Shown: in pieces, positions 26,111 to 35,861 of the stretch | How positions within the stretch are numbered: the first letter of the stretch is position 1 | Layout: every line of letters starts with the position of its first letter | Assembly (NCBI RefSeq): GCF_965227785.1 | Contig: NZ_OZ245785.1 | Span: forward strand, 3,100,001 to 3,164,000 | DNA: 64,000 nt | Direction of reading: 5' to 3' | Origin: Gracilimonas sp965227785 | GTDB taxonomy: Bacteria > Bacteroidota > Rhodothermia > Balneolales > Balneolaceae | Translations under genes and position numbers: made by a program | The notes under the pieces: generated by a model | Told to the model about the DNA's origin: nothing | The model's database searches: none | What the model saw: only the letters and a program-made list of their open reading frames with translations

Positions 26111-27610
26111 ATGAATAATTTAAAAACACTAAAATACGTTCTTGTTGCAGCGCTTATGGTAGGTTTTACCAGCTGCGACAGTTTGTTGGACGACGTACAG
26201 CCTTCTACTTCTGTTTCTTCTGAAGTAGTGCTTACAAGTGAAGAAGGAGTGGATGCTCTGAGAGCTTCCATGTACTCAAAAATCCGTGAAAATTTCGGAT
26301 TTACAACAGAATATTTCATCGGCCCAAGTGCTTTTGCTGATGAAACCCGTAACCGACCCGGTTCAACCCGGTATCAGGCATTGACAGTAGCTACCGGTAC
26401 AAGCGGTGGTACTGCTCACCTTAACAATTGGGGCCTGTATGAAATCATTCAGGATGCTAACCTGCTTATAGGTGCTGTTGAACCATCTGTATTCGAAGAT
26501 CCGGCTACCCTTGATCTGTATCGAGGCGAAGCTTTGGCTCTTAGAGCTTTTGCGATGCATACCATGGTTCGTGTGTATGGATATGAGCCCGGCAACTTTT
26601 CAGTAGGTCCACAAGCCAACTGGAATGCTGGTATAGTAATCCGCACAGAGCCGGTATTAGATCTTGCAGATGCTGATACTCGTGCCAGAAGTACTGTGGG
26701 TGACGTTTATACTCAAATCTTAAGTGACCTGAGTGACGCAAAAACTCTGCTAAGCGGCGAAAATGCAGATAACCGTTTCGTAACTGAAGCGTTTGTGGAT
26801 GCACTAAGTGCCCGCGTAAATCTTTATGCTGGAAACTGGGCTGATGCTGCTTCTGCTGCACAGGATGCTATCGACAACTTCCCAGGTACTTTGGTTGATA
26901 CTCAAACCGGTGTTGCGGAAATGTTCGACGAACGTTCCGGAAACCACCCTGAAGCTATCTTCAAATTAGTTGTAAACAGCGATACTGAGAATTCAACAGG
27001 TGGCGGTTCTTTTGCCAACAACGGCCCGGCTACTTATACAGCTGACGGATTCCTGGCTCAACTGCCTACACAGTTCCTGTTAGATAAGTACGATGCTGCC
27101 GACTATCGATTAGGTTGGTACGAAGACTGTACTACTACTCAGTTGAACCCATTAACTCAGCCAACAAACTGTACTGGTGTTAACACCAATGGTTTGGTAA
27201 GTGTTAAGTTTGGCGGAGAGAAAGGAAACTCTGTAGATGATATGCCAATGATAAGACTTGCAGAAATGTATCTTATCCGCGCAGAAGCGTTAGCTAAAGA
27301 TGCTAATAGTCCTGCAGCTGGTGTTACACCACTTCAAACTCTGATGACTGCTCGTAACGCAGGTACCGTTCCTGCTTCAGCTCTTACTGATATGACTTCT
27401 TTTGAAGATTATATCCTCGATGAGAGAATGCGTGAACTGGGAGTTGAAGGACACCGTTTCTGGGACCTTAAGCGTTTAGCTCGTGATGTTCGAAATCCGG
27501 ATGGATCTATTAAGATGCGTGCCGATTCTTACCGAATTCTTGCAGAAATCGGTTCAGGATTGAGAAACGTAAATGATCTATTGGTTGAGAATCCAGGTTA
27601 CGACGAGTAA
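26111..27610 (+). CDS. SusD/RagB-family nutrient-binding lipoprotein 1
   Basis: A 499-residue surface lipoprotein: leader ending GFTSC with lipid Cys22. The N-terminal SusD-like region has helical repeats (DLYRGEALALRAFAMHTMVRVYG, DALSARVNLYAGNWADAASAAQDAI) and the C-terminal part has MIRLAEMYLIRAEALAKD and DERMRELGVEGHRFWDLKRL, the usual SusD/RagB signature. It forms the lid of the SusC transporter. Apart from the lipid Cys it has C340 and C354, 14 residues apart, in a probable surface loop. It is 20 nt after SusC 1. Confidence 0.95.
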   Translation: MNNLKTLKYVLVAALMVGFTSCDSLLDDVQPSTSVSSEVVLTSEEGVDALRASMYSKIRENFGFTTEYFIGPSAFADETRNRPGSTRYQALTVATGTSGGTAHLNNWGLYEIIQDANLLIGAVEPSVFEDPATLDLYRGEALALRAFAMHTMVRVYGYEPGNFSVGPQANWNAGIVIRTEPVLDLADADTRARSTVGDVYTQILSDLSDAKTLLSGENADNRFVTEAFVDALSARVNLYAGNWADAASAAQDAIDNFPGTLVDTQTGVAEMFDERSGNHPEAIFKLVVNSDTENSTGGGSFANNGPATYTADGFLAQLPTQFLLDKYDAADYRLGWYEDCTTTQLNPLTQPTNCTGVNTNGLVSVKFGGEKGNSVDDMPMIRLAEMYLIRAEALAKDANSPAAGVTPLQTLMTARNAGTVPASALTDMTSFEDYILDERMRELGVEGHRFWDLKRLARDVRNPDGSIKMRADSYRILAEIGSGLRNVNDLLVENPGYDE

Positions 27611-27648
27611 TCAGCTTACAGAAATTTTCACATAAAATATTTTATCCA

Positions 27649-28092
27649 ATGAAACTTAAAGCACTAATATTTGTACTTATACCGCTTTTGTTTGTGAGCT
27701 GCGACAGCCTCTTCGACAAAGGTGATGTAGAAGGAAAGTTCAATGGACCTGCTCAAATTGAGTTCAAGCCTCTTCAACAAGAAGCGAACCAAAACAGCGG
27801 TTCATTTGACGTAGCCATTCAATTAATCGGAGAGCAGCGAGGTTCTGACTTGCCGGTTAGCTTTAATGTAGATGGTTCTTCAACAGCTGTTGAAGGAACA
27901 CACTACAATATTTCTTCAACCTCAGCTACTATCGCTTCAGGTACGAGCACTGTTTCAGTGACGATTGACCTGATTGATGGGAACCTGGCTGCAGGAGAAG
28001 AAGTAGAATTAATTCTGAACCTGGAAGATTCCGGGGATGTAACCGCTGCTCCTAATCTGGATCAGTCTACTACCTTTATCTTTGGTTCTTAA
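27649..28092 (+). CDS. Small beta-rich lipoprotein (Calx-beta/DUF4843-like)
   Basis: A 147-residue lipoprotein with leader MKLKALIFVLIPLLFVS and lipid Cys18. The mature part is one Ig/Calx-beta-like sandwich: GSFDVAIQLIGEQRGSDLPV, then VEGTHYNISSTSATIASG and VTIDLIDGNLAAGEEVELI. Small lipoproteins of this kind often follow SusD in Bacteroidota and are thought to sit on the transporter surface. It begins 38 nt after SusD 1 and is followed by a strong terminator, so it ends the operon. The exact family name is uncertain. Confidence 0.78.
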   Translation: MKLKALIFVLIPLLFVSCDSLFDKGDVEGKFNGPAQIEFKPLQQEANQNSGSFDVAIQLIGEQRGSDLPVSFNVDGSSTAVEGTHYNISSTSATIASGTSTVSVTIDLIDGNLAAGEEVELILNLEDSGDVTAAPNLDQSTTFIFGS

Positions 28093-28115
28093 TTAAGATT
28101 CAATTCGTTATACTT

Positions 28116-28149
28116 AAAGTCATGCTCCGAAAGGAGCATGACTTTTTTT
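28116..28149 (+). terminator. Strong rho-independent terminator of SusCD operon 1
   Basis: A 13-bp perfect stem AAAGTCATGCTCC / GGAGCATGACTTT with a GAAA tetraloop and seven T. It lies 24 nt after the small lipoprotein stop. Confidence 0.95.
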
Positions 28150-28171
28150 AATTCATAGAAGTTTGTACACC

Positions 28172-28855
28172 ATGAAGTTCAGTAAAATTACCCTGTTGTT
28201 TGGTTTATTCTTAGCACTAGTTGCTTCCTCATGCAGTATTTTTAATCCCGATATAGAAGTTGAGAAACGCGTAGCCTTGTATTTTGAAGTAGATGAAATA
28301 GCAGATACACTTCAGGCAAATCAGGACACTCTTAGGGTTGACGAATTCAAGTTTTCAATAGGTCAGTTTAACCTGGCGGGTAATGATATAGAACTTGGCA
28401 GTTCAAATAATATTCGGTCATTCATATTTGGATATGATCAAAATGCAACGGAGGAAAGGCTGGTTATTAGCGTAGGGTTATCCATAGCCGATAATGTTAC
28501 TTTCAACTCCTATAAAATGTTTTTGCGTCCTGTTGCGGAAAGCTCAAATATATTGGACGACGATTTCAAGAGTTCTACTGGCAACTATTCAATTGTGATT
28601 AAAGGACAGTTTAATGGCAAAAACTTTAGGTACAGGTCCAAAGCCGATTTCAATAAGGAATTATCTTTTGAAGATGTAAAAGTAGATGATGACAACGAAA
28701 CTATTGTTATCATTAAATCAGTAGATCTGAAAGACGTGTTTTATGATGAAAACGATAACCTGTTAGATCCGACTGATTCCGAGAATAGCGCCCAAATAAT
28801 TGAGAATATAGAAAGTGCCATTCAGGTTAATGCATTTGCATCAAATTTGTTGTAG
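28172..28855 (+). CDS. Lipoprotein of unknown function
   Basis: A 227-residue lipoprotein with leader MKFSKITLLFGLFLALVASS and lipid Cys21. The mature part is beta-rich (RVALYFEVDEIADTL, EFKFSIGQFNLAGND, NYSIVIKGQFNGKNF, IVIIKSVDLKDVFYDENDN). The layout vaguely resembles MbnP or DUF4382-type lipoproteins, but I cannot assign a family. A TTG at 28163 would add three residues; ATG 28172 is preferred. It lies just after a strong terminator, so it probably has its own transcription start, and converges on GWxTD lipoprotein 2. Confidence 0.68.
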   Translation: MKFSKITLLFGLFLALVASSCSIFNPDIEVEKRVALYFEVDEIADTLQANQDTLRVDEFKFSIGQFNLAGNDIELGSSNNIRSFIFGYDQNATEERLVISVGLSIADNVTFNSYKMFLRPVAESSNILDDDFKSSTGNYSIVIKGQFNGKNFRYRSKADFNKELSFEDVKVDDDNETIVIIKSVDLKDVFYDENDNLLDPTDSENSAQIIENIESAIQVNAFASNLL

Positions 28856-28865
28856 AAACGGTAAA

Positions 28866-30296
28866 CTATAGATTAGTAGTCAAAATACTTCCATTAAGCC
28901 AACGGTTAATTTGTTGATACTGTATCTGATGATAAAAGCCATTGCGCTGAAGCAGATAGTTAAAGAAAGGATAATATTTTGATTTTAGTTTGGACTGGTT
29001 GAACAGAAAAGTCTTTTCCGGGTCGTTTTGATTGTAGGAGTAAGACCAAACCATCTGATCCGAAAAACTATCACTATACCATGGTGGGCCAAATAAGATA
29101 TAGATCATTCCTGGGTCCGTTTTCCAGCCTTCCTTAAAATTAGAAAATTGTTTGTTGGCTTCTTCAACACGTTCATAGTAAAGAGAGATAACATTTCGGG
29201 CCATGTTGGAGTTCTGAACATTAGAGAGCCAGAACCGATCAATAGCTTTTTTCATTTCTTCAGGGTTCTCAATGCTCAATAGTTTCTCATATTCTTTTTC
29301 CTCCATTAAATAGGCAAGGGGCCGAGCCAGCTCTTTGGCCGTTTTTAAAGAAGGGTAGTTGGTGCTCTTAATGCCGAAATCTCTTGCTTTATAAAGTTCA
29401 TTTTCTTCTCCCTTATTTGAAGTTACTTCAAGTCGGTAATTTCCCCGTTTCAGGTTGGCAAATTCGAATTCTATTAGAACACTACCGGTTTGGTTAAGCG
29501 TTCGGGTTGAGGTTTGAATGACGTTATAATCATCATATTCGATACCCCGGTACTGAATGCTGGACGGAGAATAGTTATTGAAGTGCATGGGCCTGGCAAT
29601 TGAAGTGTCAGATTTAAACTTGATCAGGCGCGATTCTATTTCAAGAGGGTCATCAGGTTTATTATTGGTCACCTGGAACACAAACTTTAAGGAATCTATT
29701 TTTGAAGGAATATCATAGGTGGTTGCCTGGTTAAAGCTGTCTAATGAGTTATCCGTATTTTTACCCAATATTCTGATCTCAGTTATATGCGAAATATTAT
29801 CAGATGGATCAGGTAGTTCGGTTCTGCTTGTTCGTATAGTACTTTTGCCGGTTTTTTGATCAGTCACGATAGTTTGTATCTCGTACTTTCCGGGAGAAAC
29901 AGTAAATGATTCTTCAAACCGAAAGACCTCCTGGTTATTAATAATACTTTGATCCGCTCTTTTTACAGTTTGGACAAATTCTCTTCTTTTAGGAGGTTCA
30001 TTTTCATCAGAAGTACTTCTGATTATAATTTCCACGAGGATGCTTGCTTCAAAAACACTGTCTCTCTGGGAATAGACAAGACTTCCAAATACCACGTTTC
30101 CGGAAACAATGATTCTGGGAGTGTTTGCTTCAGTGATTTGCCCGGTGGTAGCCAATCTCAGTTCCGGTAATCCCGGCTGATAATTATACCCGGAACCACG
30201 GTCAATGTCGTCCACATATTGATTTGAACAACCCTGAAAAATCAAGAGTATGAGAAAGCTAAGAACAAAGGGGTTATTGTTAGATAAACGAAACAT
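28866..30296 (-). CDS. GWxTD-domain lipoprotein 2
   Basis: A 476-residue lipoprotein starting at ATG 30296 (leader ends LLIFQGC, lipid Cys23; a TTG at 30311 would add five residues). It repeats the layout of paralogue 1: tether YVDDIDRGSGYNYQPGLPELR, beta-rich middle, helical region with AKELARPLAYLMEEKEYEKL, DRFWLSNVQNSNMARNVISLY, and the GWxTD motif near residue 390 in FKEGWKTDPGMIYILFGPPW. It is transcribed away from the second SusC gene, from a shared 276-nt region, so shared regulation is possible. Confidence 0.85.
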   Translation of the reverse strand: MFRLSNNNPFVLSFLILLIFQGCSNQYVDDIDRGSGYNYQPGLPELRLATTGQITEANTPRIIVSGNVVFGSLVYSQRDSVFEASILVEIIIRSTSDENEPPKRREFVQTVKRADQSIINNQEVFRFEESFTVSPGKYEIQTIVTDQKTGKSTIRTSRTELPDPSDNISHITEIRILGKNTDNSLDSFNQATTYDIPSKIDSLKFVFQVTNNKPDDPLEIESRLIKFKSDTSIARPMHFNNYSPSSIQYRGIEYDDYNVIQTSTRTLNQTGSVLIEFEFANLKRGNYRLEVTSNKGEENELYKARDFGIKSTNYPSLKTAKELARPLAYLMEEKEYEKLLSIENPEEMKKAIDRFWLSNVQNSNMARNVISLYYERVEEANKQFSNFKEGWKTDPGMIYILFGPPWYSDSFSDQMVWSYSYNQNDPEKTFLFNQSKLKSKYYPFFNYLLQRNGFYHQIQYQQINRWLNGSILTTNL

Positions 30297-30572
30297 ATGA
30301 TATTTACTCAATTATAAATTTGTTCTAAACGGTAGCGGTAGTCTTACAAGATGGTAGGAAAGTAATTACAAGGCATCATTTATCATAACCTATATAGGCG
30401 TGAATATATTTCATTCACAATATTTTTTCCTAAAAGACTACAGAACAATGAGCTAATCATACAGACTAATTATTGTTAGCCATTAAGAATGTAAATTAAG
30501 GTTGAATCAAGGACGTCATTTGGTTATCATCGCTTACATTCTTTAACAGAAACATTACAATAGAGGTATAAT
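30297..30572. promoter_or_regulatory. Divergent intergenic region between GWxTD 2 and SusC 2
   Basis: A 276-nt AT-rich gap that must hold the promoters of both divergent genes. It contains GTGAAT (30400-30405) inverted as ATTCAC (30413-30418) around a 7-nt spacer, which resembles a small operator. No clear TAnnTTTG promoter box was found by eye. Confidence 0.4.
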
Positions 30573-33500
30573 ATGTTGAAAAAGCTACTTTTCAGTACGA
30601 TTATGTCCATGGTTTTTATGTCGGCGGCCTTTGCGCAATCGACAACCATAACCGGGACAGTAACTGATGCAGAAACTGGCGATCCTCTTCCACAGGTTGC
30701 GATATACATTGTGGATTTGGCTACTGGTGCTGCTACAAATATTGATGGTGAATATTCAATAAGTGATGTTGAATACGGAACCTACACATTTCGTGTGAGT
30801 TCGGTAGGTTACATTACACTTGAACAGGAAATGACCGTCAATGCTAATAATAACACATTCGATTTTGAACTGGCGCAAGATCTTCAGCTACTTGAAGATG
30901 TTGTTGTAACTGCTTTTGGTGTGAGCCGTGAGCAGAAATCTATCGGTTATTCCGTTCAAGACGTTGACGCTGAGCAACTTGCACAAGTTGATCAAAACAG
31001 TGTTGTTGGCGCTCTTGGTGGTAAAGTTGCCGGTGTTCAGGTTGTAGGAAGCCCAACGATGGGTGGATCTGAGCGTATTCGCATCCGTGGTGTTAACGGA
31101 CTGTCTGACGGGCAGCCATTATTCGTAGTAGATGGTACACCTGTTGATAATAGCTCATTCTTAGTATCCGGCGGTGGGTCTGCCCGAGGTCGTGACCTTG
31201 GTAACCTTGCATCCGATATTGACCTGAGCAGTGTTCAGAACGTTTCTGTGCTTAAGGGTGCTGCGGCATCTGCATTGTACGGAAACCGTGCTGCTAATGG
31301 TGTAATTCTTATTACTACCAAAAACGGACAAATGGGTGCTGACCAGCCGGTACGCATCGACTTTTCTAACAGTACACATTTTGAGAATGTGTATATTCTT
31401 CCTGATTACCAAAACCAGTATGGTGGTGGTTATACACAGGATTTCTTGCAGTACACTGATCCGGCGGATGGCCAAACCTACAATGGTTTGAACTATGCTG
31501 CTGATGAAAGCTGGGGTCCGAAAATGGATGGAACTATGTATCGTCCATGGTGGTCTTGGTTTGATCATGACTTTGATGGTGACGGAGTAAGTGACTATGG
31601 AACTGAAATTCCTATGGAAGCCAATCCGGACAACATTCGTAACTTCTACGAAACTGGTGTTCGTATATCAAATAAACTTTCTATCTCGGGTGGTTCAAGT
31701 AACGCAGCGTATCGCGCAGGTGTGAATAACACTAACCAAACCGGTGTATATCCGAACTCCGATCTTGATAAGACAGCTATTAACTTCAATGGATCATTGA
31801 ATCACAATAACAAGCTGACTTCAAGTATCGCATTTAACTATGTGAACACTCAAGGTAAAGGGCGACCTGCAACCGGATATTCAGCTGCTCAGGGTAACCC
31901 TGCTCAGTCTATGAATCAGTGGTTCCAGCGACAGCTCAGAATGGATTATCTGAAGCAGTACGAGCAGGATAACGGGACTAAAATGTCTTGGAATATTCGA
32001 TCCAATACTAATACCCGTCCTCTTTACTGGGATAGCCCATATTTCTCTGTATATGAAAACGTACAGCAGGATGATCGTGATCGCGTATATGGAAACTACA
32101 ATCTTTCCTATAATGTGAATGAAAACATTGAATTGCTTGGTAAATTACACCTTGATCAATATTCATTTACTGTAGAAGATAGAATTGCTTCCGGTGGACT
32201 TGAGGAAGACTGGTACTACATTGCTCAGCGTTCTCGTCGTGAAGTGAACTATGAGCTTGGTGCTCGTTTTAACCAGGACTTCGAAGACATTTCTGTTTCT
32301 GGTTATGCAGGTACTAACATCCTAACTCAGGACTACAGCTCTGTGATCCAGCAAACTGTTGGTGGACTTTCCACTCCTAACTTCTTTAACATCGATGCTT
32401 CGGTAAACCGACCAGATGTGTCTAGTTATAAGGAACAAAAAGAAGTTCGTAGCTTGTTTGGTACAGCCACTCTTGGATACAGAGACTTTATCTATGTTGA
32501 AGGTTCTCTGAGAAATGACTGGTCCTCTGCACTACCAGAAGACAATAATTCATACCTGTATTATGGACTGTCAGGAAGTTTAATATTCACTGAATTTGAT
32601 ATGTTCAATAATCAGGATATCCTGAGCTTTGGTAAGCTTAGAGCTTCTATTGCGCAGGTAGGTAGTGACCTGGATCCATACCGAATTCTTCAAACGTTTA
32701 ATAGTGGAACTCCTTATGGAAGCCAGCCTACACAGTCTATTCCTAACGTTCTTTCTAACCCTGACTTGAAGCCGGCAATTTCTTCCGACTATGAGTTTGG
32801 TGTTGACTTACGTTTCTTCAATGGTAAACTTCGCACAGATGTTAACTATTATAATTCCATCCGTGAAGATGAAATCATTCAGCTTGATGCTCCCGGATCA
32901 AGTGGCTACAGTGCTACTTTGGTGAATGCCGGAGAGTTTGAGACAACCGGATGGGAAGTTGCTTTGGGAGCTACTCCTGTTGAGACAAGAGATCTGTCAG
33001 TTGATATGACAGTGAACTGGTCAGCAAGTACTTCTAAAGTGAATAAGTTGGCAGAAGGTATTGATACCCGCTTGCTTGAAAGCGCATTCTTTGGTCTTCA
33101 GTTGTATGCTGAGGAAGGTAAAGAGTGGGGTAGAGCTATTACTTCCGGTGGATATGGTGGTACAATGTATCATGAAAACGGAAAGCCAATAGTTAATGCC
33201 TCAGGTACTGCTTATGTGCTGGAGCCCAACAAAGACTTAGGTAATATTCTTCCTGACTGGAATGGTGGTTTTAACCTTGATGTGAACTACAAAAACTTCT
33301 CATTAGGAACATTTGTACAGTTCCAGAAAGGCGGGAAGTTCTATTCTATTTCAAGAATGTTTGGAGCTTACTCAGGTCTGACCCAGGAAACAGTTGGAAA
33401 CAACTCATTGGGTAACCCTGTTCGAGACCCGGTTCTTGACTCTAATGGAAATGAAGTAGTTTCCGTACCAGTAGGAAGTGCTAACTCTGCTTCAGGCGGT

Positions 33501-33854
33501 ATGCTTCTTGAAGGAGTTGACTCCAATGGTAATGATGTTGCTTATCTTGTAGATGCACCAACTTTCTGGCTAAATAAATTCTTTAATAAAGAAGAATGGC
33601 TGGAAGATGCAAGCTACATCAAGCTTAGAGAAGTATCTCTAACCTACAACATTCCGGTAAGTACCATAGAGCGACTACCACTGTCTCGAGCAAGCGTTTC
33701 GCTTGTAGCTATGAATCCTCTGTTGATCTATTCAAGCGTTAAGGGTGTTGATCCTTCTGCGATTCAGAACAACGCGAATGGATTTGGATTCTGGGAAGGT
33801 GGAACCCTGCCGGGTACCCGCTCCTTCGGATTTAATGTCAACGTAGGATTTTAA
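30573..33854 (+). CDS. SusC-family TonB-linked outer-membrane transporter 2
   Basis: A 1093-residue transporter with signal peptide ending AAFAQ, CarboxypepD_reg domain (about 25-110: TITGTVTDAETGDPLPQVAI), plug (about 120-235: VSREQKSIGYSVQDVDAEQL, RIRIRGVNGLSDGQPLFVVDGT, NVSVLKGAAASALYGNRAANGVI) and a barrel ending GTRSFGFNVNVGF with terminal Phe. The variant plug sequence (QDVDAEQLAQ, GKVAGVQVVGSP) is the type that pairs with SusD-like_2 proteins. I see no cysteine. Codon use favours CGT/GGT/GTT, as in SusC 1. Its SusD partner starts 20 nt downstream. Confidence 0.95.
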   Translation: MLKKLLFSTIMSMVFMSAAFAQSTTITGTVTDAETGDPLPQVAIYIVDLATGAATNIDGEYSISDVEYGTYTFRVSSVGYITLEQEMTVNANNNTFDFELAQDLQLLEDVVVTAFGVSREQKSIGYSVQDVDAEQLAQVDQNSVVGALGGKVAGVQVVGSPTMGGSERIRIRGVNGLSDGQPLFVVDGTPVDNSSFLVSGGGSARGRDLGNLASDIDLSSVQNVSVLKGAAASALYGNRAANGVILITTKNGQMGADQPVRIDFSNSTHFENVYILPDYQNQYGGGYTQDFLQYTDPADGQTYNGLNYAADESWGPKMDGTMYRPWWSWFDHDFDGDGVSDYGTEIPMEANPDNIRNFYETGVRISNKLSISGGSSNAAYRAGVNNTNQTGVYPNSDLDKTAINFNGSLNHNNKLTSSIAFNYVNTQGKGRPATGYSAAQGNPAQSMNQWFQRQLRMDYLKQYEQDNGTKMSWNIRSNTNTRPLYWDSPYFSVYENVQQDDRDRVYGNYNLSYNVNENIELLGKLHLDQYSFTVEDRIASGGLEEDWYYIAQRSRREVNYELGARFNQDFEDISVSGYAGTNILTQDYSSVIQQTVGGLSTPNFFNIDASVNRPDVSSYKEQKEVRSLFGTATLGYRDFIYVEGSLRNDWSSALPEDNNSYLYYGLSGSLIFTEFDMFNNQDILSFGKLRASIAQVGSDLDPYRILQTFNSGTPYGSQPTQSIPNVLSNPDLKPAISSDYEFGVDLRFFNGKLRTDVNYYNSIREDEIIQLDAPGSSGYSATLVNAGEFETTGWEVALGATPVETRDLSVDMTVNWSASTSKVNKLAEGIDTRLLESAFFGLQLYAEEGKEWGRAITSGGYGGTMYHENGKPIVNASGTAYVLEPNKDLGNILPDWNGGFNLDVNYKNFSLGTFVQFQKGGKFYSISRMFGAYSGLTQETVGNNSLGNPVRDPVLDSNGNEVVSVPVGSANSASGGMLLEGVDSNGNDVAYLVDAPTFWLNKFFNKEEWLEDASYIKLREVSLTYNIPVSTIERLPLSRASVSLVAMNPLLIYSSVKGVDPSAIQNNANGFGFWEGGTLPGTRSFGFNVNVGF

Positions 33855-33874
33855 ATCATAGGAGACAGATTATT

Positions 33875-35353
33875 ATGAACTTTTTAAATAAAAATTATAT
33901 GAAAGCCGTAAAAAGCATAGTTCTTGTTACTTTAGTAACCGTTCTATTTGCGAGCTGCGATGACTTTGGAAACATCAATACGGATCCAAATAATCCATCT
34001 CAGGTAAGAACTGAGTTATTGCTTACTAATGCTCAAAAAAGCATGGATAGTAAAGTTGGAGCCGTAATGGGAACTCTCTGGATTCAGTATATAGGGGAAA
34101 CTCAGTATACTGATGACCAGGAGTACCGTAACGTAAATGCCGACTTTAATGGATGGTATACAGGTCCACTGCAGGATCTGCAAACTATTATTGATCTGAA
34201 CTCTAACCCTGAAACAGCCGGTGACGTGCTTTCCGGTGGTAGTAATGCCAACCAGATTGCCGTTTCTCGAATACTGAAGGCCTACTTCTACATGATGATC
34301 ACTGATCGTTGGGGAATGGTTCCTTACTCTGAAGCACTTCAGGGTAGTGAAAACCTTCAGCCTGCTTATGATGCTCAGGACGCTATCTACTCCGATCTTA
34401 TTGCGGAGCTAAAAGCAGCCGCCGAGCAGATTGATCCTTCTTCTGCAGCTGTTGTGGGAGATATCATCTTTGAAGGTGATATGGATCAGTGGGTAGCCTT
34501 TGCGAACAGCTTGCGTGCACGTGCTGCATTGCGCCTGTCTGAGGCAAATGCTTCCTTGGGTTCAACAGAGTTTGCTGACGCCGTAAGTGATGGTGTCATT
34601 CAGTCAGACGTTATGTATCCGTATTTAACTAATGCGGATAATGAAAACCCATGGTATAGTCGGTTCCGTACACGAACTGATTATGCTATCCATAAAACGA
34701 TAGCCGATACCATGAAAGCTCTGAATGACTACCGAATCCTGGTATATGCCAACCCGGCTCCTGATCAGGATAACGGAGACAGTGATGTGACTTTTGATGA
34801 AATTGTGGGAATTCCTTTCTTGCAAAATGCAGGAGATACTCCCAACTCAGCAATTTCATTCCCTGGATCGGCTATTGGTGCTGGTGGACCTAGTGTAGGT
34901 CAACAAGATGCTCCGCTTCCAATTATTACCGTAGCTGAAATGGAGTTTGCGCAAGCAGAAGCCGTTGAGCGAGGTTGGATTACCGGAGTAGCTGCGGATC
35001 ACTACAACGCAGGTATCGAAGCTTCATGGAACCAGTGGGGCGTTTTCGATCAGGCCAACTTCAACGCTTACCTTGCTAACCCAGAAGTTACCTACGACAC
35101 CAATACATGGGAAGAGCAGATTGGTTATCAAAGATGGCTGGCTCTGTTTCCTAATGGCTATGAAGCATGGTCTGAGTGGAGACGTTTGGGTTATCCGGAT
35201 TTAGAGCCTAATGAGTGGGGAGCGTTAAATGAAATCCCTGTTCGTTTCACTTATCCAACATCTGAAGCTACAAATAACACGGAAAATTATAATGCCGCTG
35301 TTAATGCTCAGGGACCTGATGCCCCAACAACTAATGTTTGGTGGGATCAATAA
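33875..35353 (+). CDS. SusD-like_2 family lipoprotein 2
   Basis: A 492-residue surface lipoprotein: leader ending VTVLFASC, with the lipid Cys about residue 28. The order NINTDPNNPSQVRTELLLTNAQ, ILKAYFYMMITDRWGMVPYSEAL, FANSLRARAALRLSEA, ITVAEMEFAQAEAVERGW and RWLALFPNGYEAWSEWRRLG is typical of the SusD-like_2 (PF12771) branch rather than SusD/RagB. An AGGAG lies 10 nt before ATG 33875; ATG 33899 is an alternative. It pairs with the adjacent SusC 2 and is followed by a strong terminator, so the operon is just these two genes. Confidence 0.94.
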   Translation: MNFLNKNYMKAVKSIVLVTLVTVLFASCDDFGNINTDPNNPSQVRTELLLTNAQKSMDSKVGAVMGTLWIQYIGETQYTDDQEYRNVNADFNGWYTGPLQDLQTIIDLNSNPETAGDVLSGGSNANQIAVSRILKAYFYMMITDRWGMVPYSEALQGSENLQPAYDAQDAIYSDLIAELKAAAEQIDPSSAAVVGDIIFEGDMDQWVAFANSLRARAALRLSEANASLGSTEFADAVSDGVIQSDVMYPYLTNADNENPWYSRFRTRTDYAIHKTIADTMKALNDYRILVYANPAPDQDNGDSDVTFDEIVGIPFLQNAGDTPNSAISFPGSAIGAGGPSVGQQDAPLPIITVAEMEFAQAEAVERGWITGVAADHYNAGIEASWNQWGVFDQANFNAYLANPEVTYDTNTWEEQIGYQRWLALFPNGYEAWSEWRRLGYPDLEPNEWGALNEIPVRFTYPTSEATNNTENYNAAVNAQGPDAPTTNVWWDQ

Positions 35354-35382
35354 TCCTTAGTTAATTATTTCGATTAAAATTG

Positions 35383-35417
35383 AAGAGCCACTCTCTTGCG
35401 AGGGTGGCTCTTTTTTT
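35383..35417 (+). terminator. Rho-independent terminator after SusD 2
   Basis: A 12-13 bp stem around GAGCCACTCTC / GAGGGTGGCTC (one G-T wobble) with loop TTGC and seven T. It lies 29 nt after the SusD 2 stop. Confidence 0.94.
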
Positions 35418-35861
35418 ATGCCTGAGATAATTAATCAGACTTTATTAAGAGGGCTCAAGGATAAGATTAAAGCTACTTTAAGGATTCTAACAAGCACTTG
35501 AGGATTCTGATAATGGATTTTATGCTACGGGGTGGTTAATAAGTAGAACCTTTTACTATTGTTGGGCTTTTGAACCCCATTCGATATGCCAATGGAGAAA
35601 GGAAGGATAGATATAGAGCATTGTATGCGATATTAACGTCTTTACACTCTATTCAACGTCTTTGCGGTACAATATTTCGGATGTCTAACTATTACTTTGA
35701 AGGGTATGAAGCTGAGAGCTGAGGGGTTTTTAAAATCATCATTCAGGCAAAAGGAATGTTCGCCTTATTTATAGAGGGATAAAGTTTAAACTTATCAACC
35801 CTTATAATAGCAAAGCGATAGTTGAATTGAGTACGACTGCTTAAATCTTGAAGTACATCAC
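35418..35861. other. Gene-free AT-rich gap between SusD 2 and GWxTD 3
   Basis: About 444 nt with no open frame of convincing length in either direction. AT-rich, with a few 8-mers used twice (aggattct, acgtcttt) but no real repeat, RNA or known element. It lies between convergent transcripts and may be a decayed region. Confidence 0.5.

Noticed and set aside
35418..35861. Decayed insertion sequence
   Set aside because: No inverted terminal repeats, target duplication or transposase-like frame found by eye.
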